From the NCBI GenBank assembly GCA_019192545.1, contig JAHCMI010000036.1, forward strand, positions 1 to 64,000: DNA of 64,000 bases. The letters run 5' to 3'. The notes under the pieces were generated by a model that was not told the DNA's origin, searched no databases, and worked only from the letters and a program-made list of their open reading frames with translations. The translations under genes and the position numbers were made by a program. This DNA is from Rivularia sp. MS3. Lineage in GTDB: Bacteria; Cyanobacteriota; Cyanobacteriia; Cyanobacteriales; Nostocaceae. Shown piece by piece: positions 17,785-26,004 of this stretch (position 1 is its first letter; every line of letters starts with the position of its first letter).

Positions 17785-18678
17785 CTAAGCTCGTCGCAGC
17801 GCAAACAAACTTCCTATCAATCCTACCGTTGCACCGAAGCTTAAAAGAATAACTGGCAGCAATAAGATTTGTAAAGAAGTAAGTTGCAAACCGTTGGTAA
17901 GAAACTGAATAAATTCGGGTTGATTAGTTAGTAGTTTGTTTAAAAGCTGTTGAACTAGACTTATAAAACTCCAAGCGACTGCACCACCTAATATTCCAAA
18001 AGTTATTCCTTGGAGAATAAAAGGTAGATAAATCCAAGTTGAAGTCGCTCCCACCAACTGCATAATTTCGATTTCGCGTTTTCGTGCTACTAATACCAGA
18101 CGAATCGTGATGCTCGTGACAGCAATTGATGTTAAAGTCAAAATGAAAGTGATTGTCAGCGTTACCCAATTCAAACCCCTGTGTAATTGAGCAATACGCC
18201 TAACTGCTTCATCAACGTACTGTACTGTATCGACTGCGGGAATTTTCGCTAACTGAGTTGCTAAATCTGGAACTACTTGAGAATTAATTGCTTTTACTTT
18301 GATTTCATCTACCAAGGGATTCCCATCTAATTGTTGAGTCGCCCCTTCAATATCAGATATCCCCATTTCTTGAACTAATTTCGTCCAGGCTTGTTCTTTA
18401 GTAATAGTCTTGATTTTGGCTACTTCTGGCATTTTTGCGATAATGGTTTCAATACTTTCCCCAGGTACTGAGGGTTCGAGATATACCGATACCTCTAATT
18501 GAGAACCAAATTGATAGAGTAGTTTTTCGACTTGCCAAGAAGTTTGCAAACTAATACCAAATAAAAATAACAGCACTGCAACAGTACTAACAGCAGCCCA
18601 ATTCATCCATCCACCCCGATGCAAACCCAAAAAAGTTTCTTTGAGTAGGTAATCTAACTTCGTTAGGAATTTCAACAC
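17785..18678 (-). CDS. ftsX: Cell division protein FtsX (permease-like)
   Basis: 297 residues. Short N-terminal cytoplasmic part, membrane segment 1 (~28-45), a large extracytoplasmic loop (~50-165: 'EVSVYLEPSVP', 'KTITKEQAWTKLVQEMGISDIE'), then three membrane segments (~172-195, ~220-245, ~268-292) with 'VLVARKREIEIMQLVGAT'. FtsX works with the ATPase FtsE to control peptidoglycan hydrolases at the septum; ftsE is not adjacent here. Confidence 0.93.
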   Translation of the reverse strand: MLKFLTKLDYLLKETFLGLHRGGWMNWAAVSTVAVLLFLFGISLQTSWQVEKLLYQFGSQLEVSVYLEPSVPGESIETIIAKMPEVAKIKTITKEQAWTKLVQEMGISDIEGATQQLDGNPLVDEIKVKAINSQVVPDLATQLAKIPAVDTVQYVDEAVRRIAQLHRGLNWVTLTITFILTLTSIAVTSITIRLVLVARKREIEIMQLVGATSTWIYLPFILQGITFGILGGAVAWSFISLVQQLLNKLLTNQPEFIQFLTNGLQLTSLQILLLPVILLSFGATVGLIGSLFALRRA

Positions 18679-19044
18679 GCTTTACTAAGAATATGTTGTA
18701 AAAATTTGAATAATTTATTGTAAATACTCGTAGATGTAACGTCTCTAGTTGATTTTGCGGGTTTATTAAGAAAACTACCTTAAAAACTAAAAGCGCCTAG
18801 CTAAGAAATTTAGCTAGGCGCTTCACTTTTTATCAGTTTTATAAAATTTGGGGTTTTTTAAATCAAGTAACCCCTTTAAAACACAAGGTATATATTTTCA
18901 AGGTCTTTATATTGGCTGACCTCGTTTCAACACTCTTAAGTATGTCAGAAATGACGGCGTAACTTTAATTCCCTAATATTTTCTTTATTTTTCATCTCAT
19001 AAAGTTTATTTGTATTAATTTATGTTAAGTTTAGTAACATTTTT
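18679..19044. other. Intergenic region with a strong bidirectional terminator
   Basis: 366 bp between ftsX and the LPA1-like gene, both on the minus strand. It contains the terminator at 18791-18830; otherwise no gene. The ftsX promoter should lie in 18679-18790. Confidence 0.6.
18791..18830 (-). terminator. Strong intrinsic terminator
   Basis: AAGCGCCTAGCTAA (18791-18804), loop GAAA, TTAGCTAGGCGCTT (18809-18822): 14 perfect pairs. U-rich tracts lie on both sides (CACTTTTT on plus; TTTTAGTTTTTA on minus). It ends transcripts of the LPA1-like gene before ftsX and could act in both directions. Confidence 0.88.
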
Positions 19045-19338
19045 TCATTTTTCCGAACGATCTATGTCCCAGCGCCAAAGAAAAACCATTAAAGCTACTA
19101 CCCCGAATTGAAGTGCTAAAGATGGTAAACCGACTTCAAGAGAGGTTTTGTGGGCTAGTAGCTGTAAAACAAAAATGAATGCTCCGATTAAACCAGACGC
19201 ACCGAAGCTCAGATAAACAAACTTTCGCAATCCTCTATAAGGAGATGCGGCTTCTGCTTTCAGACGAGCATATTGCTCTGGAGTGAACTTGCGTTTAGAG
19301 GTATTATTTTTCGGATTTGGTTGTACCATGAAGCTCAT
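19045..19338 (-). CDS. LPA1/REP27-like (DUF3493) membrane protein
   Basis: 97 residues, with an alternative start at Met4. Visible: a basic soluble start, 'FTPEQYARLKAEAASPYRGLRKFVYLSFGASGLIGAFIF', two membrane segments (~42-62, ~71-90) and a 'RWDIDRSEK' end. This corresponds to the C-terminal membrane domain of plant LPA1 and algal REP27, which assist photosystem II assembly and repair; the plant TPR part is absent. A role in PSII biogenesis is inferred from homology. It is divergent from tRNA-Thr, 25 bp away. Confidence 0.75.
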   Translation of the reverse strand: MSFMVQPNPKNNTSKRKFTPEQYARLKAEAASPYRGLRKFVYLSFGASGLIGAFIFVLQLLAHKTSLEVGLPSLALQFGVVALMVFLWRWDIDRSEK

Positions 19339-19349
19339 GATGATATAAT
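19321..19349 (+). promoter_or_regulatory. Promoter of tRNA-Thr
   Basis: TTGTAC (19321-19326), 17-bp spacer, TATAAT (19344-19349), 14 bp before the tRNA. The -35 overlaps the first codons of the oppositely oriented LPA1-like gene. Confidence 0.65.
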
Positions 19350-19363
19350 TAGAGACTGTTTGC

Positions 19364-19435
19364 GCCGACGTGGCTCAGTGGTAGAGCAATTGATTCGTAA
19401 TCAATAGGTCGCGGGTTCAAATCCCGCCGTCGGCT
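19364..19435 (+). tRNA. tRNA-Thr(CGT)
   Basis: 72 nt cloverleaf: acceptor GCCGACG/CGTCGGC, D-arm GCTC/GAGC, anticodon stem ATTGA/TCAAT with loop TTCGTAA (anticodon CGT at 19396-19398), short variable loop, T-arm GCGGG/CCCGC with TTCAAAT. CCA is not encoded. It reads ACG threonine codons. Confidence 0.97.
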
Positions 19436-19477
19436 TTGAAGAATTAGGTTTGGGTCGATTAACTTTTTCAGTTTCAT

Positions 19478-20512
19478 CTAATAGTTTACCTGTCTAAGGA
19501 CTATACGATTGCGACCTTCTTGTTTAGCTTGGTAAAGCGCTTTATCTGCTGCCAAAATTAAATCGCTTGGTGAAGATTCAAAATCAGGTATGGTGGTGGC
19601 AACACCCAAACTTAAAGTTACGTAATTGCTAATTCCAGATTCTAAATGTTCTACCTGTAGTTCTCTAACTCCTGACTGCATCAAAGCTGCAACATGGACT
19701 GCACCGGGTGCATGGGTATTTGGCATAATTACAGCAAATTCTTCTCCTCCATAACGTGCAACCAAATCTTGATTTTTTTGTGCGGCACCATTTAGAACAG
19801 CACCCACCTTTTGCAAACATAAATCTCCTGCTGGGTGCCCGTATTTATCATTAAAACGTTTAAAAAAATCGATATCGCATAAAATCAGCGACAGTGGTTT
19901 GTCAGAACCAGCTAAATTCATCCACTGATTATTTAAATACTGATCGAACCGACGACGATTAGCCAATCCAGTCAAACCATCCATATTAGCCAGTTGTTGC
20001 AAAGCCTGATTCGCTGCTTCTAACTGTTTATATAGTTGAGCTTGCTGTAATAATCGTCGTACCCTTTGGCGTAAAACCGCCCAATGAATAGGCTTGGTAA
20101 CATAATCGCTAGCTCCCGAACCAAATGCACGATCTACAGAGACTGGATCGTCTAAACCAGTAATCATTAATATTGGAGTACGTTCCCATAGTTTGGAAAT
20201 TACACTGGTGCTTGCATAAGACTCGCTATCAAAGCTTGCTAAAGCTAAAGCTAGATTATTTCTAGCAATCTGCATTAATTCGTGACAGCAGGTAAAGCCA
20301 TCCATAACTGGCATTAATGCATCTAATAGAACCAAATCCGGTTTTAAATTAATGTATGCATCTAAACATTCTTGTCCATTAGTAACATCTACTACGCGAT
20401 ATCCTTCATTGCCCATGTATTCACATAGAAGAGTTCGTATGGCTTTATCGTCGTCAGCCACCAAAATCAAGGGAGGTTTGGTAGAAAAAGAAGTTGAGCT
20501 TATGCCTGACAT
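19478..20512 (-). CDS. Response regulator with GGDEF domain (diguanylate cyclase)
   Basis: 344 residues. Receiver domain ~14-150 with acidic pair Asp20-22, phospho-acceptor Asp64 and Lys140; it contains an unusual insertion of ~25 residues (about 84-110, NNLALALASF...SKLWE) before the 'TPILMIT' strand. Coiled linker 152-175, then GGDEF domain with 'DGLTGLANRRRFD', 'DIDFFKRFNDKYGH' and active-site GGEEF at 255-259, so it should make c-di-GMP. The inhibitory-site motif RxxD is degenerate (KxxD, five residues before the active site), so product inhibition may be weak. No kinase partner is adjacent. Cytoplasmic. Confidence 0.92.
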   Translation of the reverse strand: MSGISSTSFSTKPPLILVADDDKAIRTLLCEYMGNEGYRVVDVTNGQECLDAYINLKPDLVLLDALMPVMDGFTCCHELMQIARNNLALALASFDSESYASTSVISKLWERTPILMITGLDDPVSVDRAFGSGASDYVTKPIHWAVLRQRVRRLLQQAQLYKQLEAANQALQQLANMDGLTGLANRRRFDQYLNNQWMNLAGSDKPLSLILCDIDFFKRFNDKYGHPAGDLCLQKVGAVLNGAAQKNQDLVARYGGEEFAVIMPNTHAPGAVHVAALMQSGVRELQVEHLESGISNYVTLSLGVATTIPDFESSPSDLILAADKALYQAKQEGRNRIVLRQVNY

Positions 20513-21163
20513 GAGTTGCGTTTTACAGAATACTAAAGTAGTAAGACTAAAAGTAAATCGATACAGGGTGTCAGGAACCCAGACAGCTTTGCTCGGAATA
20601 CTTCCAGACTTTTAACAGCATTTTTTAAATGAATTTTTGTGCGAGCGGAATTAATTTTATCCCACTATCATTATTGATTCCCGATAGGAACTTATTTAAA
20701 AACGAAAGCTAGAACAAGTAAGATTGAATGCTTTCAAATGACGTGTCATTACTTGTTAGTGACGCTTTAATCGGGGGTATGACTATTTTTAAAGACTTTT
20801 AAGGCGGAAAATAAATTTCGGATAAGCTGTTGTACGCACAAAATCCTGTTAAAAAATCTGTATTCTGTTCTATAAGCATCTGCTTAACTTTAGCAGCTAC
20901 TTTCGGTGTTATGAATAAAGCTTTTGGTAGATGAATCACTTGCATATCTAATTAATCTGGTTAAAATCCCCTGGAGGATGTAATAAGCACTCGATCGCGA
21001 TAGAGTGGATAAAGTCTTATTATCTATAGTTCCCAGATACTAGCTTGCAATTAGCATTTTTGATAAAAATTACCCGGCATACTTAGCTTCATTAGCACTA
21101 TGAGCGTATTTTGCATGAAGAGTTGTTATTTTATTTAGTTCTTATAAGAAGAATTACAGTCAA
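20513..21163. other. Intergenic region, no gene seen
   Basis: 651 bp between divergent genes (GGDEF regulator and crr7). It contains a near-palindrome AATGACGTGTCATT around 20737 but no credible ORF or RNA. Promoters for both neighbours should lie here. Confidence 0.5.
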
Positions 21164-21424
21164 ATGCCAGATCCCTTGATGTACCAACAAGATGATTATG
21201 TAGTCTTGGAAACTAATCAACCTGAAAAGTTTCTCACTTGCCCCGAATTGCTTGAAAAACTCAAACAAACCTTGCAACAACTCGGGGAAGAAGAATTACC
21301 GCACGATTTAAAAAAAATTGATTCCCTCCAAGCCCAAGCACAATACTTACTTGACACTAGCTGCGAATTGGATATTGGTCCGGGACAATATTTACAGTGG
21401 TATGCGGTACGTTTAGAAAAGTAA
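21164..21424 (+). CDS. Chlororespiratory reduction 7 (CRR7) family protein
   Basis: 86 residues: 'MPDPLMYQQDDYVVLETNQPEKFLTCPELLEKLKQ', then 'QAQYLLDTSCELDIGPGQYLQWYAVRLEK'. This matches the cyanobacterial homologues of chloroplast CRR7, needed in plants for accumulation of the NDH complex of cyclic electron flow. It is soluble with no signal peptide. In cyanobacteria the role is inferred. It is convergent with the DUF2854 gene, with only 7 bp between stop codons. Confidence 0.85.
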   Translation: MPDPLMYQQDDYVVLETNQPEKFLTCPELLEKLKQTLQQLGEEELPHDLKKIDSLQAQAQYLLDTSCELDIGPGQYLQWYAVRLEK

Positions 21425-21431
21425 CGGGAAC

Positions 21432-21998
21432 CTAGGATTTAGCATTTTCCGCTTCTGAGGTAGTGACTAATGTTAATTCTATTTTGTCCTCTTCTGGCTG
21501 TGCTATTTTGACATCCACCCCCGGACCAAAAAAACTTGTCATTTTTTGTTGCTTCTGTTCCCAGGTGTCTAAAGGTACTTGGGGTGAATCAAAATCTATA
21601 ATTAAAGCATAATTACCGTCAATTTCCATTTCCCGTAATGCTAAAACTTCGGGTAATTCTTCGTCTAATTGTCCTAATCCTAAATGAGTTAAAGCTTTAT
21701 CTAAATGAACATCAATTCCATAACGATATCGAGTGATATCTTTACGAACTTGATTTTGAGTTTCGGTTGCTTTGTGTTCTCTTAGAGATAAAACAGATTC
21801 TGGTGTCGGAGGTACAAACGGTACGGGTTTTAGTTCGTTGGCTTTAAGTGCAAGCCCTCCTAACAATATAGGAATCCCGTAAAAAAAGCCTATCAGATTG
21901 AGCGTAGCATTGTGGACTCCATAAGATACGAAACCTATTATGGTTAAAATTCCGCCGATAATTAAACCCACAGTTCCCAAAGAAATTTTACGCAGCAT
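21432..21998 (-). CDS. DUF2854 family membrane protein
   Basis: 188 residues. Two N-terminal membrane segments (~8-28, ~33-52: 'GLIIGGILTIIGFVSYG', 'LIGFFYGIPILLGGLALKANELKPVP') and a soluble domain (~85-185) with 'RYRYGIDVHLDKALTHLGL', 'NYALIIDFDSPQVPLDTWEQKQQKMTSFFGPGVDV'. This is the cyanobacterial/plastid DUF2854 family as I remember it; function unknown, probably thylakoid or plasma membrane. Confidence 0.78.
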   Translation of the reverse strand: MLRKISLGTVGLIIGGILTIIGFVSYGVHNATLNLIGFFYGIPILLGGLALKANELKPVPFVPPTPESVLSLREHKATETQNQVRKDITRYRYGIDVHLDKALTHLGLGQLDEELPEVLALREMEIDGNYALIIDFDSPQVPLDTWEQKQQKMTSFFGPGVDVKIAQPEEDKIELTLVTTSEAENAKS

Positions 21999-22143
21999 AC
22001 TCTATTGTTGAATTAAAAATTTTACCGTAAGGATTGTTTTATTATCGCCGACAATAGGCATTAGTTCGATAAACTTAAATGCTCAAAAGCTTTTCTTTTG
22101 AGTTAACTTAAAAGTATTACGTAATTAAATATTGTTACAAACA

Positions 22144-22311
22144 ATGGACATACAAACTATAAAAGAAAGAATTGCCGCAGTGGAGAGCAAACGCGAACAA
22201 TTACTTAGCTTGCTAGAACAGCCAAATTTGGGAACTTTAAGAATTGATGTCAATCAGGCTTTAGAAGAAATGGATGAACTACTTGATGAGTACAAGCGTA
22301 CTTTTCCTTAA
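22144..22311 (+). CDS. Small conserved-looking coiled-coil protein, 55 aa
   Basis: An ATG at 22144 opens a 55-codon frame ending TAA at 22309-22311, starting MDIQTIKERIAAVESKREQLL and ending DELLDEYKRTFP. Composition is that of a real soluble helical protein: heptad-like Leu/Ile, charged residues, no rare-codon noise. It faces away from the DUF2854 gene and lies 145 bp from its start. I believe similar small proteins occur in other Nostocales but cannot name a family. Confidence 0.65.
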   Translation: MDIQTIKERIAAVESKREQLLSLLEQPNLGTLRIDVNQALEEMDELLDEYKRTFP

Positions 22312-22784
22312 CTGTAAGGTGTTAAGATGATTACCCTTGTAGTTTTTACTGATGGGTTGAATTTGTTTAAATATAGCGGTTTTCAGTGGGATAGAATAAA
22401 GATTGACCTCATCCCCTTCCCCTCTTTTTATTAAGGAGAGGGGTGTCCGGAGGACGGGGTGAGGTTTCGGGCGTATTGTACTCAACCGAAAAATCCTATA
22501 AATCATTGAAAGATAGCAAGGCGTTTATAAAAATCGTCTTGCTCAAAATATACGGTTGCCAGCATATAACTTATGAATACGGAATCTGCTGTATTGAATT
22601 TGTATTTAATTTAGATTCAAATTTATTTGTGAAGTAAAAATTTCAAATTAAATTCAAAAACCCTGAATTTTAACTAATGAATATAAAAGCATTGTGCGTC
22701 AGTATAACGGCTTTGCTTCTAGCTCTACTGGCGCTCTAGGATATTTCTAATTTACAACCACTTGAAAGAAGTATATTCTTTAAC
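22312..22784. other. Intergenic region with a dispersed hairpin repeat
   Basis: 473 bp. It contains the nested hairpin at 22405-22466; the ORFs crossing it are not credible proteins. Nothing else seen. Confidence 0.55.
22405..22466. repeat. Nested stem-loop of CCCCTC/GGGGTGAGG type
   Basis: ACCTCATCCCC (22406-22416) pairs with GGGGTGAGGT (22456-22465) with one bulge, and the inner CCCCTC pairs with GAGGGG. The 'GGTGTCCGGAGGACGGGGTGAGG' style of sequence resembles dispersed intergenic elements common in cyanobacteria. Confidence 0.65.
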
Positions 22785-23189
22785 TCAAGAATTTGTCCCG
22801 GCTTCTCCAAGCTCTTTAATCAAGCCGATGAGTTCGTTAGTCGGTACGTCTTTCTTACAAAAAGCATCCACTCTACCCAATGCTTTAGTTTCCTGAAAAT
22901 ATTTTTCTTCTACAGAAGAATAAGCAATAATTTGAGTATTGGGAGATATATCTTTAATTTGACGCGAAGCGCTCCAGCCATCCATAACCGGCATTTGCAA
23001 ATCCAAGACAATTACGTCCGGGTAGCAGTTTTTAACCATCTCTACAGCTTCTTTGCCATTACTAGCCAAGCCTACAACTTGAATATTTTTTTGAGACGAG
23101 AAAGCTAGTTGGAGAGTTAAACGAGTTAGCTCGTGGTCGTCAACTACTAGAACCCTTAAGGTCGAAGGCTCACAGGACAACATCAACAT
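22785..23189 (-). CDS. Stand-alone response regulator receiver
   Basis: 134 residues, receiver domain only: acidic pair in 'LVVDDHELTR' (~16-17), phospho-acceptor Asp in 'VIVLDLQMPVMDGW' (~62), Ser/Thr switch 'AYSS' and Lys in 'FCKKDVP'. There is no output domain, so it would act by protein contact, as a CheY- or Spo0F-like shuttle. It lies 142 bp downstream of ppk1 on the same strand. The acidic pair and 'HELTR' resemble receivers of the NarL class that lost the DNA-binding part. Confidence 0.88.
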   Translation of the reverse strand: MLMLSCEPSTLRVLVVDDHELTRLTLQLAFSSQKNIQVVGLASNGKEAVEMVKNCYPDVIVLDLQMPVMDGWSASRQIKDISPNTQIIAYSSVEEKYFQETKALGRVDAFCKKDVPTNELIGLIKELGEAGTNS

Positions 23190-23331
23190 CTAATGAATAC
23201 AATTATTATTTACATTAACCTTTATAGTTTATTGGATAACGTAGGACAACTAACTCTATCCTATGGTTGAATAACTTCTATGCATTAATGACAAATATGT
23301 CACAGATATGTCAAAAATTATTTAAACTGCC

Positions 23332-25548
23332 TTAAGATAAGTCTACAAGGTGCAAAGAATTCTTTTTAGAATTGATTAAATTAGAAGCATTTTTGCTTTT
23401 ATATTCGGCAATTTGCATTAATGTTTTTTGCGAACCAGCTTCTGGGGAATCTTGTCGGGGTTTCCTCTGAGTATAACTACCATCTGAATGCAGTTCCCAA
23501 GCTTGACGATTATCGGCAAGCATAATTCCTAAAATTTCTTGTATGTCTTTAGCAATATCTGGGTCTTTTATAGGAGTAATAACCTCTACCCTTCGGTCTA
23601 AATTTCGCGGCATCCAGTCAGCACTGCCAATAAAAATCTGTTCTTCACCGTTGTTGTAAAAGTAAAAAATGCGGGAATGTTCTAAGAAACGACCTACAAT
23701 ACTAATGACGCGAATATTTTCGCTAACGTCTTTTAGTTCCGGACGCAAGCAACAAATTCCCCTGACAATCAAGTCAATTTGCACTCCTGCACGAGAAGCT
23801 TCGTATAAGGTAGCAATCAACTGAGAATCTACCAAAGAGTTCATTTTAGCTACGATACGTCCCGAAGTACCATTTTGAACGTTTTCTATTTCTCTATTAA
23901 TCAACATTAGAAAACGTTCTCGCATATTTACTGGTGCGACTAATAATTCCCGATAGGCTTTTTGTCGAGAATAACCAGTCAAGAAATTAAATACATCTGT
24001 AACATCTGCTCCTAATTCTTCTCGGCAACTGAACAATCCGACATCAGTATAAATTCTTGCTGTTTTCGGGTTATAGTTGCCGGTGCCGATATGTACGTAA
24101 CGACGGATGTGGTCTTGTTCCTGACGTACTACCATCACGATTTTACTGTGAGTTTTTAGACCTACAAGTCCGTAAACTACATGAACACCCGTACTTTCTA
24201 AACGTCTAGCCCAGTAGATGTTATTTTCCTCATCAAAGCGTGCTTTAAGTTCCACAAGCACGGACACCTGCTTGCCGTTTTCAGCAGCATTTATTAAAGC
24301 GTTGACAATTGGTGAATCCCCAGAAGTACGATAAAGCGTCATTTTGATTGCCAGCACGTCGGGGTCGCGGGCAGCATTTGTAATAAAGCGTACTACCGAT
24401 GCTGAAAATGATTCATAAGGGTGATGTACAAATAAATCCCCTTCCCGAATTGCGGTGAAAAAATCTTTTCCTTCTTCAATAGGCTGCATATTAGGATTAA
24501 AAGCAGACTCTTTTATCCTTTGCAAATTAGAAGGAACTACTGGCTTCCAAGGTGGATCTTTTAATTCCGGTATTGGTAGCGACATAAAATACATTAAATC
24601 TCGCAATCCCAAAAGACCATCTATTTCATAGACATCATTTTCCGATAAATCCAACACTTCTAATAGCTTCGTGCGGACGGGACTTGGCGTTTGAGATTGC
24701 AATTCTATTCTTACAGGATTGCCTCCTGCGCGTCGTTTCCGCAATTCTTGTTCGATTGCTAACAACAAATCGTCAGCTTCATCTTCTTCCAAAGCCAAGT
24801 CAGCATCGCGAGTAATACGGAAAGTATAGTATTCTTGAATATTCATTCCTGGGAATAAACATTCTAAATTATGGGCGATCGCCTGTTCGATAGGTACGCC
24901 ACTCCAGATGGATGATTTGCCATTTTTTTCAATACCTAACTCTGGAGGTAAAGGTAAAAATCGCGGCAGTACTTTAGGTACTTTGATTCTGGCAAAAAGT
25001 TCTTCTTCGGTTTCGGGGTTTTTGACTACAACTGCTAAGTTCAAGCTGAGATTAGAAATGTAAGGAAAAGGGTGACTGGGATCTACAGCTAATGGAGTAA
25101 TGACGGGAAAAACCTGTTCTTCAAAGTAATTATCTAAATATTTACGCTGTTTATCAGTTAAATCAATATAGTCGAGAATATGAATACCGACAGATGCTAA
25201 CTCCGGACGTAGTTTTTTTTCAAAATGTTGGTGCTGTTGAACTACTACCGGACGCAGTATAAAACTAATTTCTTCTAATTGTTGTTGTGGAGTACGACCG
25301 TCAAAGCTTTTACTACTAACTTTGGCTTCTACCTGCTGTCTTAATCCCGCAACTCGCACCATGAAGAATTCATCAAGGTTAGTACAGAAAATAGCCAAAA
25401 ATTTCAGACGTTCTAATAATGGCGTTCGGGCATCCATTGCTTCATGCAACACCCGATTATTAAATTCTAGCCAACTTAACTCTCGGTTGAGATAGTATTT
25501 CGGGTCTGATAACTTGTTGGGATTGGCAGCTTTCTTCGATTTTGCCAT
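23332..25548 (-). CDS. ppk1: Polyphosphate kinase 1
   Basis: 738 residues, full length. N-terminal 'YLNRELSWLEFNNRVLHEA', head domain, then two phospholipase-D-like catalytic domains. His467 in 'GLKTHSKIVMV' corresponds to the autophosphorylated His; 'HIGTGNYNPKTARIYTD' and the second His in 'LEHSRIFYF' followed by 'IGSADWMPRNLDRRVE' are intact. It makes polyphosphate from ATP reversibly. A lone receiver gene lies just downstream; functional linkage is only suggested by position. Confidence 0.97.
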   Translation of the reverse strand: MAKSKKAANPNKLSDPKYYLNRELSWLEFNNRVLHEAMDARTPLLERLKFLAIFCTNLDEFFMVRVAGLRQQVEAKVSSKSFDGRTPQQQLEEISFILRPVVVQQHQHFEKKLRPELASVGIHILDYIDLTDKQRKYLDNYFEEQVFPVITPLAVDPSHPFPYISNLSLNLAVVVKNPETEEELFARIKVPKVLPRFLPLPPELGIEKNGKSSIWSGVPIEQAIAHNLECLFPGMNIQEYYTFRITRDADLALEEDEADDLLLAIEQELRKRRAGGNPVRIELQSQTPSPVRTKLLEVLDLSENDVYEIDGLLGLRDLMYFMSLPIPELKDPPWKPVVPSNLQRIKESAFNPNMQPIEEGKDFFTAIREGDLFVHHPYESFSASVVRFITNAARDPDVLAIKMTLYRTSGDSPIVNALINAAENGKQVSVLVELKARFDEENNIYWARRLESTGVHVVYGLVGLKTHSKIVMVVRQEQDHIRRYVHIGTGNYNPKTARIYTDVGLFSCREELGADVTDVFNFLTGYSRQKAYRELLVAPVNMRERFLMLINREIENVQNGTSGRIVAKMNSLVDSQLIATLYEASRAGVQIDLIVRGICCLRPELKDVSENIRVISIVGRFLEHSRIFYFYNNGEEQIFIGSADWMPRNLDRRVEVITPIKDPDIAKDIQEILGIMLADNRQAWELHSDGSYTQRKPRQDSPEAGSQKTLMQIAEYKSKNASNLINSKKNSLHLVDLS

Positions 25549-25995
25549 GATGACCTTTGTGATGGGCAGGTGCGACAGATATAACAGAAACTCGACTATA
25601 AGTATATTAGATTAAATGTAGTCTCCGATTCTATCTGAAGAATAATTATCAGCAAACAGTGACCAGCGAGCAGTAAGCAGTGAACAGTGAACAGTGAGCA
25701 GTGAACAGTGAGCAGTGAACAGTGACCAGTTATTAACTAAAAACTATAAATTGGGTATAGGTTAATGGTAGCTGCATTGAATTAGCTCAAGTATTTTTAA
25801 AGTGAATAAAATATACTTAGTAATTTGTATCAATATATAATTGCTCTTTAATTAAAACTTGCTTATAAACTGAAGGTACATGTTTGATTAAACACTTGTA
25901 TTATTTAATTTATAAAACTAATAAATAACTGTTCACTGTTCACTGCTCACTGTTAACTGATGATCCACACCCTTCGGGTGAAAACTGTCCACTGT
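25549..25995. other. Intergenic region flanked by inverted heptameric repeats
   Basis: 447 bp upstream of ppk1 and downstream of the usher gene. CAGTGAA/CAGTGAG heptamers at 25656-25730 and the reverse orientation at 25929-26004 enclose ~200 bp of AT-rich sequence. No gene seen. CACCCTTCGGGTG (25968-25980) is a small hairpin. Confidence 0.6.
25656..25730. repeat. CAGTGAA/CAGTGAG heptameric tandem array
   Basis: About ten 7-bp units varying at the last base. The reverse-complement array at 25929-26004 matches it perfectly over at least 20 bases (25692-25711). It resembles the short tandemly repeated repetitive sequences of heterocystous cyanobacteria. Confidence 0.85.
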
Positions 25996-26004
25996 TCACT
26001 GTTT
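25929..26004. repeat. Reverse-oriented CACTGTT heptamers entering the usher gene
   Basis: Units of CACTGTT/CACTGCT interrupted by a hairpin. The last units overlap the 3' end of the usher gene, whose final codons (CAG TGA on the minus strand) come from the repeat. Confidence 0.8.

Noticed and set aside
22279-22637. Two ORFs (both strands) across the hairpin repeat at 22405-22466
   Set aside because: Their codons are dictated by the repeat and the minus-strand frame overlaps the small gene at 22144; no protein-like composition.
25656-26004. CRISPR-like reading of the heptamer arrays
   Set aside because: Units are 7 bp and contiguous, without unique spacers; no cas genes in the window.
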